Shown here: piece by piece, positions 1 through 10,995 of the stretch
Layout of the letters: every line of letters starts with the position of its first letter
How positions within the stretch are numbered: the first letter of the stretch is position 1
NCBI GenBank assembly: GCA_002270565.1
Contig: NQMI01000065.1
Coordinates: 66,921 to 130,920 of the forward strand
Length of the DNA stretch: 64,000 nucleotides
Direction: 5' to 3'
DNA from: Stenocarpella maydis
Taxonomy: Eukaryota > Ascomycota > Sordariomycetes > Diaporthales > Diaporthaceae
Notes under the pieces: generated by a model
Told to the model about the DNA's origin: nothing
Database searches by the model: none
What the model saw: the letters and a program-made list of their open reading frames with translations, nothing else
Position numbers and translations under genes: made by a program

Positions 1-1
1 A

Positions 2-163
2 CAGGAAGGACTCGGAGGCTATACCTTCTTTGATTACGACTACAACTACCTGGTGTACAGTCCTGTGAAGGGGATAAGCTACACCTTCCTGGAACTATCA
101 CTGCAGCAGAGCCTTCCCCTGAGCTTCCAAATCCACCCTCCAATGTACACTGACTGGTCCTGA
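2..163 (+). CDS. C-terminal fragment of an unidentified protein (partial at window edge)
   Basis: An open frame enters from the left edge and runs 53 codons to TGA at 161-163. The peptide is rich in aromatic residues (GGYTFFDYDYNYLVY near the start, ending MYTDWS). Its codon use is balanced, unlike the AT-rich decayed sequence that follows, so it is probably the last exon of a real gene or of a less degraded element. I do not recognise the family. Nothing more can be said without upstream sequence. Confidence 0.4.
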   Translation, partial: QEGLGGYTFFDYDYNYLVYSPVKGISYTFLELSLQQSLPLSFQIHPPMYTDWS

Positions 164-780
164 ACCTTTAAGCCCTTTCCAGAAATATTCGAGGCATATA
201 ACCGGAAAACGGATATTCGCACCGGCAAAAAGGGATGGTACACCGGTACATGCAGGGGCCCAACGCACAGACAATTTGCACCACTAAAAACACTATGTGC
301 ACTGTTATTTTAACGTTTTTGCCAACATAGCCATATATCCCCATCACCGCTACAGCGAATGTCACCATCACAATACCTGCTACAGCACCAATCGCTCAAA
401 TTAATGGTGTTTTACTACATATCTAGTCCATACGGACTATAATCTCGTTTAGTATCTCCTCCTCATCGTCACCATCACCACCATCATCATCATCATCGCC
501 AACAATATCCCCAACCATCAGATCTACCCGTAGCAACTGGTTGATGCTTCTAATAGCCGCCATATGCTGCCGCTTAGCCCCTAACTTCATGCTTAAGGGT
601 ATGCTGGCTTCTGAAGTCTTCATAATATCTGCTAGCGCCCTCCACTTCCAAGGCTGCTACATTAACTTCTTTATAACCCTTCTTACCGGCTGCTACTTCA
701 GAGGGATACCGGCATGCTATATATCACCGCTACAGGCATCCTCTTTATCTAGGGACTAGAGGGTCACGTTACTCCACTTA
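164..780. other. Gene-free AT-rich stretch
   Basis: No supportable gene. It contains a (CAT/CCA)-rich simple tract near 470-500 and becomes more AT-rich to the right, where the decayed transposase starts. Short open frames here have no recognisable content. Confidence 0.5.
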
Positions 781-2110
781 AAGGCTGAATTCATGCGCTA
801 TACTAAAGCCATTATCACCCTCATCTTATCCCTAGCTCTACTACCCAGACTTATAGTATTGGAGGTTGTCTTTTTGCTTATTACGGCTTTCCCATGCTTC
901 TTAAGGATGCCCTCCTTATCACCAGCAAATATAGCAATATCCCAAGGCCTGCCCTTCATGGCAATAACCTTCTTTAGCAATAGTATACTAAGGAGCGGGT
1001 TATTAATGTAGAGGTTATAATTAAGGTACCAAGCTTCATAAAGGTCGCTCTTCTTAAGGGGAAGGGAAGCCTCCTCCTTATTAGTAATGTAATTTATATA
1101 GATAATGCTATACTAACTATAGATAGCGTAGCAATAGTTAGAAGGGCTGCAGTACCCCTATAGGGCTTCTTTTTAAAGCATCTTTAACACCTTCTAGCGC
1201 TCTATCGCGAGAAGGTCTAACGCTGCTCTAGCGACTTACTATATAAGCTTCTTAAGCTACTTCTACCCGTTATACTTTATAAGTGCTACTATCTTCTGCT
1301 TTCTCTCCTTATTATAGAAGGCACAAGCCGCCTCATTAAGAGCGGCTTTATTAGCCTCCATTAGATAAAGAAGATTGCCCATCCCGTGGCCCAGATAGGT
1401 CTTTATATAGCGGTACTATTGCTCTATGGAGGAGGTTATATGTAAGCTAAAGTTAAGGATTCTATAGATCGAGTGGGCAGCTTATTTAGTGATAATAACC
1501 TCCGCCTTATCAACATACTAGGTCTTAAGGTACTGGAGGATCGCTATCTAGTCTAAGAAGACCTCTTAAAGCTATCACCAAGCTGTATTATAGACCTTAC
1601 GATCTATAGAGTACTCTATAAACTTGATGAGGTCCAAGAGGGCTATTTGAGTGTATGGGATCTCATTAGGCACCCGGGAGGGTACTATAGCCTTCCCTCT
1701 TGCTAGCGCCATTAGGGAAGCAAGGTCCTTATTATCCTCTTCAAGATCTTCAGCTTCCGCACCCTTTATAATGTTTTCCTCTAGAGCTCCCAGTGCTGTT
1801 GCCTCCAGGCCTTCTGGTATTACCCTCATTATCACTAGCTTGCGCCACTTCTTCTTAATATTAAGGATAAGATTTATATTTATATAGAAGATACACAGCT
1901 AATGGTATGCCTTAGGGAATTAGTGCTTAAGGGCGTTAATTAAAGCAGTATCATAGTTAGTAATAAAGAAGCTCAGAGGGTTATTTCCGCACTAGCGGAG
2001 AAGCTTGTTAACCTGCTTAAGAAGCCACCGGAAGCCAGATTCTCACTCATTATCAATAACGCCTTAAAATAGCGGTAGTATCTTCTTTATATAGTGAAAA
2101 CGGGCCCAGA
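780..2110 (-). pseudogene. RIP-decayed MULE-type transposase remnant
   Basis: Read on the minus strand from about 2110 downwards, one frame gives a decayed Mutator-like (MULE) transposase. At about 2040-1870 it reads NESGFRWLL-like, then FFITNYDTALINALK, a short gap, FPKAYH and LCIFYININ. This is the MULE layout of a DDE-region aspartate block followed by the FPxAxHxLCxWHIxxN motif, with D to N and H to Y changes. At about 1480-1380 it reads ITSSIEQ, stop, YRYIKTYLGHGMGNLLYL, matching the family block TSRvEgxHxxlKxyL. Many in-frame TAG/TAA codons sit where W, Q or R are expected, which is the G:C to A:T signature of RIP. The remainder runs down to about 780. No terminal inverted repeats were found. 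The element is dead. Confidence 0.75.
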
Positions 2111-2520
2111 GGGGAGAGCGAGAGGACAAAACCTCCACACACACAAAAAGGCACACGTTCTGCCAGAGCCCTAATCAAGCAACCACCCCAAGAGGAGCAT
2201 AGAAGGCAAGAAGAGGAGCCCCTAACGCAATAGGAGAGTTATAAGGGGAATAAAGGGTGCCAAAAAGGAGAGGCAGAAAAAGAGGGCACAAGAAATAGTT
2301 TCATAATACACACGTATATATCTAACAGATATAAATTTATAGGGTATAAAAAGATTGATTCTCTAGGACTAGAAATTTCTTAAAAGCAACGCAGGAAGGC
2401 CCCTTCTTATAGTCTTAAAGGGGGGGGGATGCCAAGGCTAGTTTTCCTCCGGATTCCGAAACATGCCGGTTCCCCTAGACCCCGGAACACTATAACTGCT
2501 TCTGCTTGCAAAAGCATAAA
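2110..2520. other. Gene-free AT-rich stretch between two transposon remnants
   Basis: No gene seen. It contains short purine tracts, a poly-G run at about 2411-2418 and AT-rich segments. It may be the untranslated end of the flanking decayed elements. Confidence 0.4.
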
Positions 2521-2539
2521 ATTCTTACGTTTAGCCGTT

Positions 2540-2755
2540 AAGCCTCCTCCTTTATAGCCTCTAGCTCTTCCTCTAGTCAATGGTATATTAAGGTAACCTT
2601 ATTTAACTGATTAGGAGTGAGACCTCGGATATCATAGTTAGATAGATTAAGGCAGATACAGGTCTAATAGCGAATAGATTCTGAATCCGCAACCTTATAG
2701 TCCTTAGCTAGGTTGTATTCCTTATAATAAGAACAAGGCATAGGAACAATGCTAC
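2540..2755 (-). pseudogene. RIP-decayed zinc-knuckle-like (Cys-rich) transposon-associated ORF
   Basis: On the minus strand from about 2747 the frame reads MPCSYYKEYNLAKDYKV, then ADSESIRY, stop, TCICLNLSNYDIRGLTPNQL, then a helical E-rich tail (LEEELEAIKEEA). Fungal genomes contain many copies of a sequence of the type CxxCxxxxLxC...SxRCxxCxRxxxxxCDxxGLTPxQL followed by a coiled-coil. Here the expected Cys codons read Tyr and an expected Trp/Arg/Gln codon reads stop, all explained by G to A on the coding strand. Assignment to a transposon-linked ORF is from memory of the pattern. The host element class is not certain. Confidence 0.6.
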
Positions 2756-2759
2756 CCTT

Positions 2760-4604
2760 TAAGGCAATAGTAAAAAAAAGGGCAACCTTATACTTAGCAA
2801 CAGAAAAGAACTTTGCAAAATGAGACTTAGTAACCCTGCCTAATATAATAAATTAGGAAGGAGTAAATAAGAATGTAAATGAGCGAAAATGACTTACAGA
2901 ATACTTTTGAGGATAAAAGAAGTAAGAAGGGAGATAGTATTATAGACCAACACACATTAGCGGCTAACTACCGCAGAAGACAACCCCGCAGGCTGGAAAG
3001 TGGCTCCCAAAAGGAGCGCCCCGCCTAATCCAATTAGTAACGCCACCTTATCAGGGTTAGGGTCAGGGACCCACCATGATCGATGAGATTATTATCGATT
3101 CTATTAAGCAACACTTAATCAATAGGATTACTATTGATACTATTGATAACGAATGAAGGGTTAGAACATATAAGGATATAGTTATTACCACATTAGATAG
3201 CTTTTGTAGAACAGACTCTTTAGTCGTTAATCTAAGTATTTAATCCCGATGTTGAATAGCCTTACAGCTAGTGATTATTGTTAAGTCAATAATATTGCTT
3301 AATAACCGCCTAATAATGTATTCTAAATATAAACCCTTGATCTTTTAGGATTAACGTACTCGGAAATCTCTTTAATCATTACAATATACCTTAAATATCT
3401 ATGAAAATGAAAATAAATTATATTTTTATAAGAAATTAGTAAGATAATATCTAATATTGTTAAATGGCCTTTGCTATATGGCGATAGTATATATATATGT
3501 GAGGTTCTGTTTAATAGGTCTATAATTGCTTTCTTATCTAACTATCTAGAGGAAGCAGGGGCATTTTATATAAATATAAAAAGTAGTATCTTCCCCTATT
3601 AAGCCCCTAGCTTAGTTAGGCAACCTAGCTTACTAGAATTACGTGTAATCTAACAGGGCAATATTCTAATAAATATATTATTAATTAATATAGACTAATA
3701 ACTAGTAAACTACATTATAAAATAAATCATTAAGGAAACGAAGTTAGAAACCCTAAATATCAAATAGATAATATGATAAATGTGGCTGAAGCTATTTGAT
3801 GCTAGATATAAATAGACCCTGCGAAAGTGCTCTGTATATAAGCCGGAGGCGTACACTTACTTGACTTGGGTCAGGCTTTCCTCTATACCTAGGTACAGTT
3901 AACAGACACCCAAATTGCCCAAACCTTACTTGTCGACATTCCGGACTAACGATACCCATGTGACTAACTCTACCCATGTAACTTTGTGTTTCCATTAGAG
4001 CTTGCAGCGGCCCCGCATGTTATGTGGCTGGTAACCGAAACCTTCGGAGGTTGTGCATTACAAGGTTCGGGGTTTACTTCATATGAGCCTCAAAGCTTGG
4101 TTAGACCCCAGTGACCTCCGAGTTGCTGCTATTCTATAATTCTGTAATTCTATATAGTATGTACTGCTTTTAAGTAGTTGTGCGTTATGTGTTATCGAAA
4201 AAAGTGGCTTTGATATTACTAGTATGTCATGACTTGTGCTTCATTGGATGCCAGGGGCTGAGATAGTGATGGATGATTAATCGACACCAGGGTGAAATTG
4301 TCAGCCGACGGCTTTTGTCAACAGCTAAGTACATATGCCATTGCCAAAAATTCCGATGGATGACCGGTCCAGTAGCTGTGGACTGGCCAAGCCGGCTCAC
4401 AAAGTGCACGGCGATAACGATGAGTTGACTTGAGCCTTTGAAACCTAACCCCTTGAATACTATGCCTCATCTATTTGCACTGCTTATAATGCTGGCTACC
4501 TTTCTGCTATGGGAGCCTCATCCCGCTATACCGCATCCTTAACCACGAGTGCTCTTGTTTTATACACTTCCTCTGGGCCCTTCCACCAAACGGAGTAAAA
4601 GAAG
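2760..4604. other. AT-rich, gene-free RIP-type tract
   Basis: No gene is supported. From about 3060 to 3780 the sequence is strongly AT-rich, with repeated TATTGATA/TTATCGAT-type motifs and imperfect inverted repeats, consistent with decayed repetitive DNA. From about 4000 composition returns to normal, and the last 500 bases upstream of 4605 are the promoter of the amine oxidase gene. Confidence 0.5.
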
Positions 4605-7189
4605 ATGAAAATCTCATTTTTGGGGAGGGCGTGCATGCTCATCTTACCTGCACTGTCCTGTCTGGATCAGGTCTATGCCCAATTCCATCCCGGGACCCCG
4701 GGCCGGGCGAAGAAGGTTGCACGGACGATGCGACAGCACCGGCAGGAACACAATCAAGCCAGCCAACCATGCGTCGAGTCCGAGGCTGCGGCCATCATGG
4801 CCCCCAAGGAGAACATCTGGAGTGACCTAACAAACCCCGAGATGACTTCTGTTGTCGGGTGGCTTCTTGCTCAGTCTGAGCTCAATCTGACACTGTCGTC
4901 AAATGCAACCCTCTGGGACAACAAGATGTGAGTCAGCCGTCCTCGCTGTTGAGCGAGCCAGGAATGCTAACGCTGCCGAATATAGAGCGTTAGTTGAGCT
5001 GCTCACGCCCAACAAAACGGATGCAGTGGTCTATCTACATGGTGGTACCGCGCCACAGCGATATGCCCATGTTGTCCTCGACGTTCGGGCCACCCTGGAG
5101 CCTTACTACCAGGACATTACAGTCGGCCCGCTGCCAGTCAGCAACAGCACAACTTGGAAGCCTTACGACTATATCCTTACTCGGAAGACGGACGGCAAGG
5201 TCCCAAACCTGTCAGCGGACACGCTTGTGGTGTTGAACGAGTGGATTCCTCCAATCGGCGCTAGTGTTGCCGACATTACTCTGGATCTATGGAACGGCAC
5301 GGCAATGGGCCTTGACAACGACACGTTGTACGTCTGGAGTATGTAGTGACTTTTTTACCCTTCCCTGTCTCGAGCTACAAGTACTGCGGTTGTGTCCAAT
5401 GCTAACTTTTTTCAGGTACTGCCGAGCCCTGGCAAGAGGACGGCCGCACCTATCGATGGGACGTGTTCTGGAACACCGCAACAGATGAGTTCGACGTCCA
5501 GTCGTTGCTTCCGCTGGGCTTGTACTTCAAGAGTGATGTTACTGGACGCGACCCGTCAAAGTGGAAACTCGAAGGTTGGTTTTACAACAACGTCTTTTAC
5601 AAGACAACCGAGGAATTCCGCAAGGCGTACTGGGCAGGCCTCCCCAAATTACCAGCAAACTATGAGGGCAATTGGGCCAGGACAGACCAGCAAGGCCCCA
5701 TCATGCCTTATGATACCATGTTGCCGCCTGTGTCAGCCGCTCCGTCTGGCTCGCGCTTCGCTGTTGATCAGCAGCAAAAGTACGTTGAGTGGATGGACTT
5801 TAGCTTTTACATCGGCTTTCGGCGCGATACTGGCATGGCGCTTTACGACATACGTTACAAAGGCGAACTCATATTATACGAACTTGGCTTACAAGAAGCG
5901 CTGGCTCACTATGCCGGCTCCGATCCGGTCCAGTCCAGCACGGCGTATCTGGACTCTGAATTTGGCTTTGGCGTCTACGCCTTTGAGCTAGTGGCGGGCT
6001 ATGACTGCCCCGAGTACGCCACCTATCTGAACACCAGCTTTTATAAATCCGAGTCGACGCATACTCACCTCAAGAGCATTTGTATGTTTGAGTTCACGGC
6101 GGATTACCCAGTGCAACGCCACTCCAGCAGTGACTATGTTTCCGTTACAAAAAACACATACTTCGGTCTGCGATCCGTATCGACTATAGGCAACTACGAC
6201 TACATGTTTACGTATTCCTTCTTCCTAGACGGCAGTATTTCGATCGAGGTTCGGGCATCCGGTTATGTCCTCACTGCGTATGCTGGCCCGGGGGCACCCG
6301 ACTTTGGGTTTACCATCCATAAAGGCCTTTCCGGCAGCATGCACGATCACGTACTTAATTTCAAAGCCGACTTTGACATCTTGGGTAAGCGTCTCTTCCT
6401 TGGAATCCTGTGGTACTGGGGGCTTTTGCAGTTTCTTTTCTCTCCTTGTTTCGGAAGTCTTACTAACGCCATCGCCAAGGAACCAATAATACAATGCAGC
6501 TTGTCCAGAATGTGCCAGTGACTCGCGTCTTCCCCTGGTCCAATGGCAAACCGCGCAACACGATGCAGTTGCAACGCTCGTTTATTGAATCCGAAGACGA
6601 GAGTCGGTTCAACTGGGACGGCGCAACCCAAGTGCTCGTCGTCAACACGGACGCGCCGAACCAATGGGGCGAATACCGGGGATATAGGGTCGCGCCCAAC
6701 TCAGGAACCGCCCACCTTACCGTGTTGAACTCGTCGACGCTTGTCGATGCGGCACACTGGGCCGAGTATGATGTGCAGGTGACACGGCAGAAAGACACGG
6801 AACCCCTATCCGCCCACCCCTATAACTCGCAAGCTGTCCATGACCCGCCGATTAACTTTGAGCGCTTTTTTGACGACAAGGAATCGCTGATGCAGCAAGA
6901 CCTGGTCCTTTGGTTGAACCTCGGCATGCACCATGTGCCCAACACGGGCGATTTGCCCAACACTGTCTTCACCACAGCCCACTCAGGCATCACATTCATG
7001 CCAAGTAATTACTTCGACATCGATCAAACCCGCCGCACTGTCAACATGGTGCGCATCGACTATTCCGATGACAACACCACTTCAATCAAGACATTTGGGC
7101 AGAGTGAAGCCACGTGCAGCCTCGAAGCCAAACCCGCCAACCTCTGGGATTATAGGGGGGAGGTTGTAGTGAAAAAATTCCCATTCTAG
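4605..7189 (+). CDS. Secreted copper amine oxidase (TPQ-dependent primary-amine oxidase)
   Basis: Four exons: 4605-4927, 4986-5338, 5416-6384 and 6480-7189, giving 784 aa. It oxidatively deaminates primary amines to aldehyde, ammonia and H2O2. A signal peptide covers residues 1-25 (ends DQVYA), so it acts outside the cell or in the secretory path. The TPQ cofactor motif GNYDY is present with its precursor Tyr at about residue 486. Copper ligands are the HDH pair at about 535/537 and a His in MHHVPNTGD at about 699/700. A catalytic Asp candidate lies in AYLDSEFG. The DCPEYATY block and the signal peptide resemble the extracellular AOC3/Pichia lysyl-oxidase-type branch rather than the peroxisomal AO-I branch. 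Introns 1-3 have good donors (gtgagt, gtatgt, gtaagc). It lies between the RIP tract and the HxxHC-protein array. All catalytic residues are intact. Confidence 0.9.
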
Positions 7190-7723
7190 CCAGATGAATT
7201 CTCTTCCACATCCTCAGACATCTAATTTTTACTAGAACTGAATCCTGCTTTTCAGACACTTAGATCTTAGATCTGCAGTCTTCTGCTAATTATTCTTGTA
7301 ACACAATTTGTCTAAATAGGGCATTTAGTATCCTTCTTCTTGCAGCTGTTATTTCTTTAGTATGAAAGGTCTTGTAGTCCTGCAAGTAAACATTCTGTTG
7401 CTAATTATACCCGTTTTGTTTGAGGAGTGGGCACAGTCATCATCACCTTCTCGATCAGTTGCGAAATGGTCTAGCTAATTCGCTTTTGTGAAGGTTCATG
7501 CCGCTTACGTTGCTGACAGGGCTTAGGAGCGTTTCTGGAAATGATAGGACTTGCTCCCGGGGACAGGCTTCTTGTAAAATCAAGCACTGAAGAGATGACT
7601 TGAATCTGCTGGGAGCTCCAAGAGCTCTGTGAACATCTTCTCACTCAATTCTCGGACTCACAGTACCAGCAGTCTGACCGCGGATGGGCTGCGTAACAGA
7701 ATGGTGCCCTTCGTTCCGTGTAG
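7190..7723. other. Intergenic region, convergent 3' ends
   Basis: The interval separates the 3' end of the amine oxidase gene (plus) and the 3' end of the first HxxHC-type gene (minus). T-rich sequence at 7215-7400 is compatible with polyadenylation signals. No ORF with recognisable content. Confidence 0.5.
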
Positions 7724-8389
7724 TTATACAATGTAGTCGGGTGGTGCTGTGCAGCTTTGGTAACGCACGCAGTACCCTGCAACTACATCCCCAAGCGAAT
7801 ATCTGTTCTCCTTTGCCAATCCATCGTCTATGCAATGCTGCCGTCCACCCACGGGTCCCGTAATATTTCCGTTGGCAGCAAGTACATCTCGTCTCCATAA
7901 CCACGCGCACCGATACAAGTGAAACTCCCATGTTGTCCATATCTGCGCTGTTGTTCCCAAGTCTGGCAGCTCATGAATCGACACCTCCTCTAGGTTCCGG
8001 TGGTTATGAATGCCGTTGACGCTAGGATGTGAGTCCCCAAAGGTCACGTTCTTGTAAACGTAGAACTTCCAATCCCGCAAGCCTCGGAATGTAGTTTCCT
8101 CCCCCGGCTGTGTGCATTTGGGAAGTTGCCAAGTGCCGGTGGCCAGCTCAAATACACAACCTCGTTCCTTGGCCGTACTAGAATTGGTTCCACACGGATA
8201 GCGTGCTGAGTGTACAGTTTCTTCATTCCACTCATTTGTCGGGACGGAATGTGAGGGATGGTACCAAATACCAGTCTGGCTGTGTCTGGGAACCTCTACA
8301 TAAACGGACCAGCTGACCAAGACCAGGAGGAAGCCGAAGATAGCGGATGAGAGTTGGGGTAGCCCCAGCCGGACTGTGAAAAGCCCCAT
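7724..8389 (-). CDS. Single-pass membrane protein, Cys/HxxHC-array family member 1 (degenerate motifs)
   Basis: Intronless, 221 aa, ATG at 8389, TAA at 7724-7726. A short N-terminal tail precedes one membrane segment (about residues 12-30), then a lumenal domain with sequons (KNVT, NIT). Conserved cysteines are C66, C78 and C92, with the same C-x11-C-x13-C spacing as its neighbours. The first His/Cys motif is HLYRC (157-161), where Arg replaces the second His. The second is GRQHC (182-186), where Gly replaces the first His. Later Cys residues are at 207 and 213. The architecture resembles UstYa (DUF3328) oxidases, but it lacks their YxGxPSxxxDxxW block. Function unknown. The loss of both canonical motifs suggests a diverged or non-catalytic paralog. 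It is divergently paired with the gene at 8857. Confidence 0.75.
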   Translation of the reverse strand: MGLFTVRLGLPQLSSAIFGFLLVLVSWSVYVEVPRHSQTGIWYHPSHSVPTNEWNEETVHSARYPCGTNSSTAKERGCVFELATGTWQLPKCTQPGEETTFRGLRDWKFYVYKNVTFGDSHPSVNGIHNHRNLEEVSIHELPDLGTTAQIWTTWEFHLYRCAWLWRRDVLAANGNITGPVGGRQHCIDDGLAKENRYSLGDVVAGYCVRYQSCTAPPDYIV

Positions 8390-8856
8390 TCGATGAAGCT
8401 TTTGATTGAGTTATGTCTGATTGGTAGCGCAATGGTTCGACCGGGATAAACACCTGGGCTCTTGGCTCCGTTGCATCAGAGTAAATGGTAGAACTGTAAG
8501 CCGATGGATGACTGGCCGTGCAAGGGGATATCTGGATGGGGTTGCAAGATGCAAGTATGAGGTATACTGCTGCCCATCTTCCCTCGTGTGGACCAGATAA
8601 TGCGGACCCCATCGGTTAAAAATTGGAATCATAAATATCCGGCGAAAGCTTCGGAGATTTCAGTCGCGGTGAGAGTTTCACCAACTTACCTACATGCGAA
8701 GCAAAGTGCGAATTACAGCGTCATTTCATTGAACACGTTAATCATTGGGTCTATGAAATTAGATTTAGGAAAACCCTAGTGTCGCCAGGTGACAGGCCTC
8801 GCTAATATTCACCCACCGCGCGGCAAGGTTGTTTTTCATCGACGGGATTCAGCGGA
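8390..8856. promoter_or_regulatory. Shared divergent promoter region of array members 1 and 2
   Basis: This interval of 467 bases lies between the two start codons of oppositely directed array genes, so it must hold both promoters. No specific operator could be recognised. Short AT-rich blocks (for example around 8615-8640) are candidates for core elements. Confidence 0.45.
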
Positions 8857-9582
8857 ATGAAATCGTACGCCATCCTTCCAACATCCTCCTCCGATGCTCC
8901 CGGTACATCCGACACCAGAGACGAGGTCGATGATATTGCCGGCAAACCTGTCAGCCCATCGCCCCCTTTGGTCAACCGGGCCATGTTGACTATCATCTTA
9001 TCAAATGTCACTGCGCTATGCCTTGGTATGCTGCTTGCCATGGCCATCTTGGGACCGCTCACACCCTTGGCCATGTCATCGACCTCTAGGCAATCGTATA
9101 TCAAACACAAGGAGGAGATTGTTAAGCGGACATCATGCGGTGCATCAGTTGAGAAGGCGAGAGCTCAAGGGTGTCTCTATGACCCATCTCTTCTCGCTTG
9201 GATCTCGCCGCATTGCAAGCCAGACGATATCACCGATCACTTTGTCCGACAGCCATTTCACGCCGTCTACCATGACGAGGACCTTCGACAGCCAATGAAC
9301 ACGTCGTATTATCTAGCCGGCGAATTCTCGTCGGCCTACGATAACGTCGAGCATCACAAGAACCACTGCCTAAACGTGTGGAAAGCGTTGATAGAAGCGT
9401 CGCTGTTATCTTCCAATCCAGGTTCCCACTACCAGGTTCTGGTCCCCTCTTCTGCGCTTTCATGGGATCACACTGTCCATTGCAGCGAAGGTGTCATAGT
9501 TCCGAACATGGACAGCCCATGGCGGACAAAGCCCAAAGTCAACTTCAACGTTGAGTATTTAAACTGTGAGCTGCTACGGTAA
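8857..9582 (+). CDS. Single-pass membrane protein, Cys/HxxHC-array family member 2
   Basis: Intronless, 241 aa, true ATG at 8857, TAA at 9580-9582. A cytosolic tail of about 40 residues is followed by a membrane segment (about 42-66) and a lumenal domain. Conserved positions are C94-G, G-C106 and C120 (C-x11-C-x13-C), then HKNHC (167-171), HTVHC (205-209) and C237. A sequon (NTS) lies at about 148. Both HxxHC motifs are canonical, as in UstYa-family oxidases, where the paired motifs are needed for activity. The remaining sequence does not match UstYa, so homology to that family is inference. Divergent to member 1. Confidence 0.8.
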   Translation: MKSYAILPTSSSDAPGTSDTRDEVDDIAGKPVSPSPPLVNRAMLTIILSNVTALCLGMLLAMAILGPLTPLAMSSTSRQSYIKHKEEIVKRTSCGASVEKARAQGCLYDPSLLAWISPHCKPDDITDHFVRQPFHAVYHDEDLRQPMNTSYYLAGEFSSAYDNVEHHKNHCLNVWKALIEASLLSSNPGSHYQVLVPSSALSWDHTVHCSEGVIVPNMDSPWRTKPKVNFNVEYLNCELLR

Positions 9583-10341
9583 GGGGGAGGTTGCCTCATG
9601 CCATAAGTGGCATGATAACTAGAAATCAAAGGGGGGTATGAAAGAGGGTATGTGATGAATTAGCCAAGATTAGGCTACCTAGACGTTGCAGGGGCGTAAT
9701 TCACGTGGGTTATAGTTCATTGGCGCTTACTGAGCGGTTTTTCTTCGGAAAGAATTACTATAATTCTGTCTAGAGGCCAAGTGAGTGTGAGGGCCCTCAG
9801 AAAGCATTATCTGATGATGTAGTCTGAATTCAACACTGTTGTTACATATGAAGCCATAAGCCTAACCAGGAGGAAGTTGAGTAGTGTTAGGTCATGAAAA
9901 AAGAAACAAAATGCATGGCTCACTTCAGAACGTTACTAGAGATACCGTGCTATCATTCACTTGGCTTCGTCAGCACAGGAGTCTGTAATATGCTAAGCAA
10001 AAGACAATTGAGGAATGCAGTTGTTATCATCCTTCAAGACTTCACGTAAACCCAAACCTTGTTAGCACTTACAGCCATCAAGCGGAACCATTCGCTACCC
10101 CCTTCTTTCTGGGTGGTGCGAACCTCACTTTCTTCAGAATGGAAGCGGAAATATGGGCAACCAACAGCACATGCATGAGGATGACTTTCGCTTCGTTCAA
10201 TACGATGATGGATATGACAGATTTGCGGGCATTCCACCTGATAGCTAGCCTAGAAATTGTCACAAGGCTGTGAGAACACTATCTCCGTTCACAAACTTTT
10301 GTCGACCTCATTCGACCCGTGTACCTCAAATTATTGTGCGT
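9583..10341. other. Intergenic region, no gene seen
   Basis: Lies between the 3' ends of members 2 (plus) and 3 (minus). Short open frames around 10034-10263 show no family motif, and there are no repeats of note. Confidence 0.5.
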
Positions 10342-10995
10342 CTAACATTCCTCGTACGCTACTGTAACCTCCGTGTTGATGTCGCTCGAGAGCATCGCCA
10401 CGGGGTTATGATTTAGGATCCCCAGGCAGTGATTGAAATGGTCCTCATCTCGGATGTATGATGGTATAGTGTGGTCTATCCGGTGCTCCTTGTACCGGCG
10501 GTGCAGCATGCGCATGCTATAAGCGCAATGTGTGAGGTGTTGTTCCCACGTAATGAAGATGACCGGTTCATTGCCACGCTTGACAACCTCCTTGCTGACC
10601 TCCTTGGTACCATTCTTGTCGAGGAAATACGGCCATCCATGGTTGCCGAACTCCTCATCCAGCTCGGAATCGTAGCAAGAATCCGGGACCCACCGCAGTC
10701 CGATCAGTTCATAGTGACAGCCGAGTGTTCTGGCCTCATCCGGAGAAGAGCCGCAATGATATTTAGGCGACTTTAGCGCGTTGGGATGGAGAAAGGAGAC
10801 GGCGACGATAAGAACGATGGTGACAATGCTAGACAGCCCAAGTACCCCCCAGAATCTTCGTGCAGGGAACCAGTCACGATTGTACCAGGTTGGATGATCT
10901 GGAGGGCCAATATTCTCTGTGGTAGGTACTTGATCATAGGCTTGACTCGTATCTTTGAAGACAAAGGGGGTTGACAACGACTGCAAGAAATGCAT
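10342..10995 (-). CDS. Single-pass membrane protein, Cys/HxxHC-array family member 3
   Basis: Intronless, 217 aa. The start is taken at the ATG at 10995; the frame stays open upstream to a TTG at 11061 but has no other ATG. Membrane segment at about 49-68. Conserved C81-G, G-C93 and C107 (C-x11-C-x13-C), then W150, HLTHC (153-157), HFNHC (186-190) and C217 as the very last residue before TAG. It has a sequon (NGT, about 128). This is the cleanest example of the family and has both HxxHC motifs intact. A type II topology with the motifs in the Golgi/ER lumen is inferred from the anchor position and the sequon. Function unknown; UstYa-like by architecture. Confidence 0.8.
   Translation of the reverse strand: MHFLQSLSTPFVFKDTSQAYDQVPTTENIGPPDHPTWYNRDWFPARRFWGVLGLSSIVTIVLIVAVSFLHPNALKSPKYHCGSSPDEARTLGCHYELIGLRWVPDSCYDSELDEEFGNHGWPYFLDKNGTKEVSKEVVKRGNEPVIFITWEQHLTHCAYSMRMLHRRYKEHRIDHTIPSYIRDEDHFNHCLGILNHNPVAMLSSDINTEVTVAYEEC

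Noticed and set aside
3050..3060. TTAGGG telomere-like word in the AT-rich tract
   Set aside because: Single occurrence (TTATCAGGGTTAGGGTCAGGG), not an array, so no telomere or subtelomere claim.
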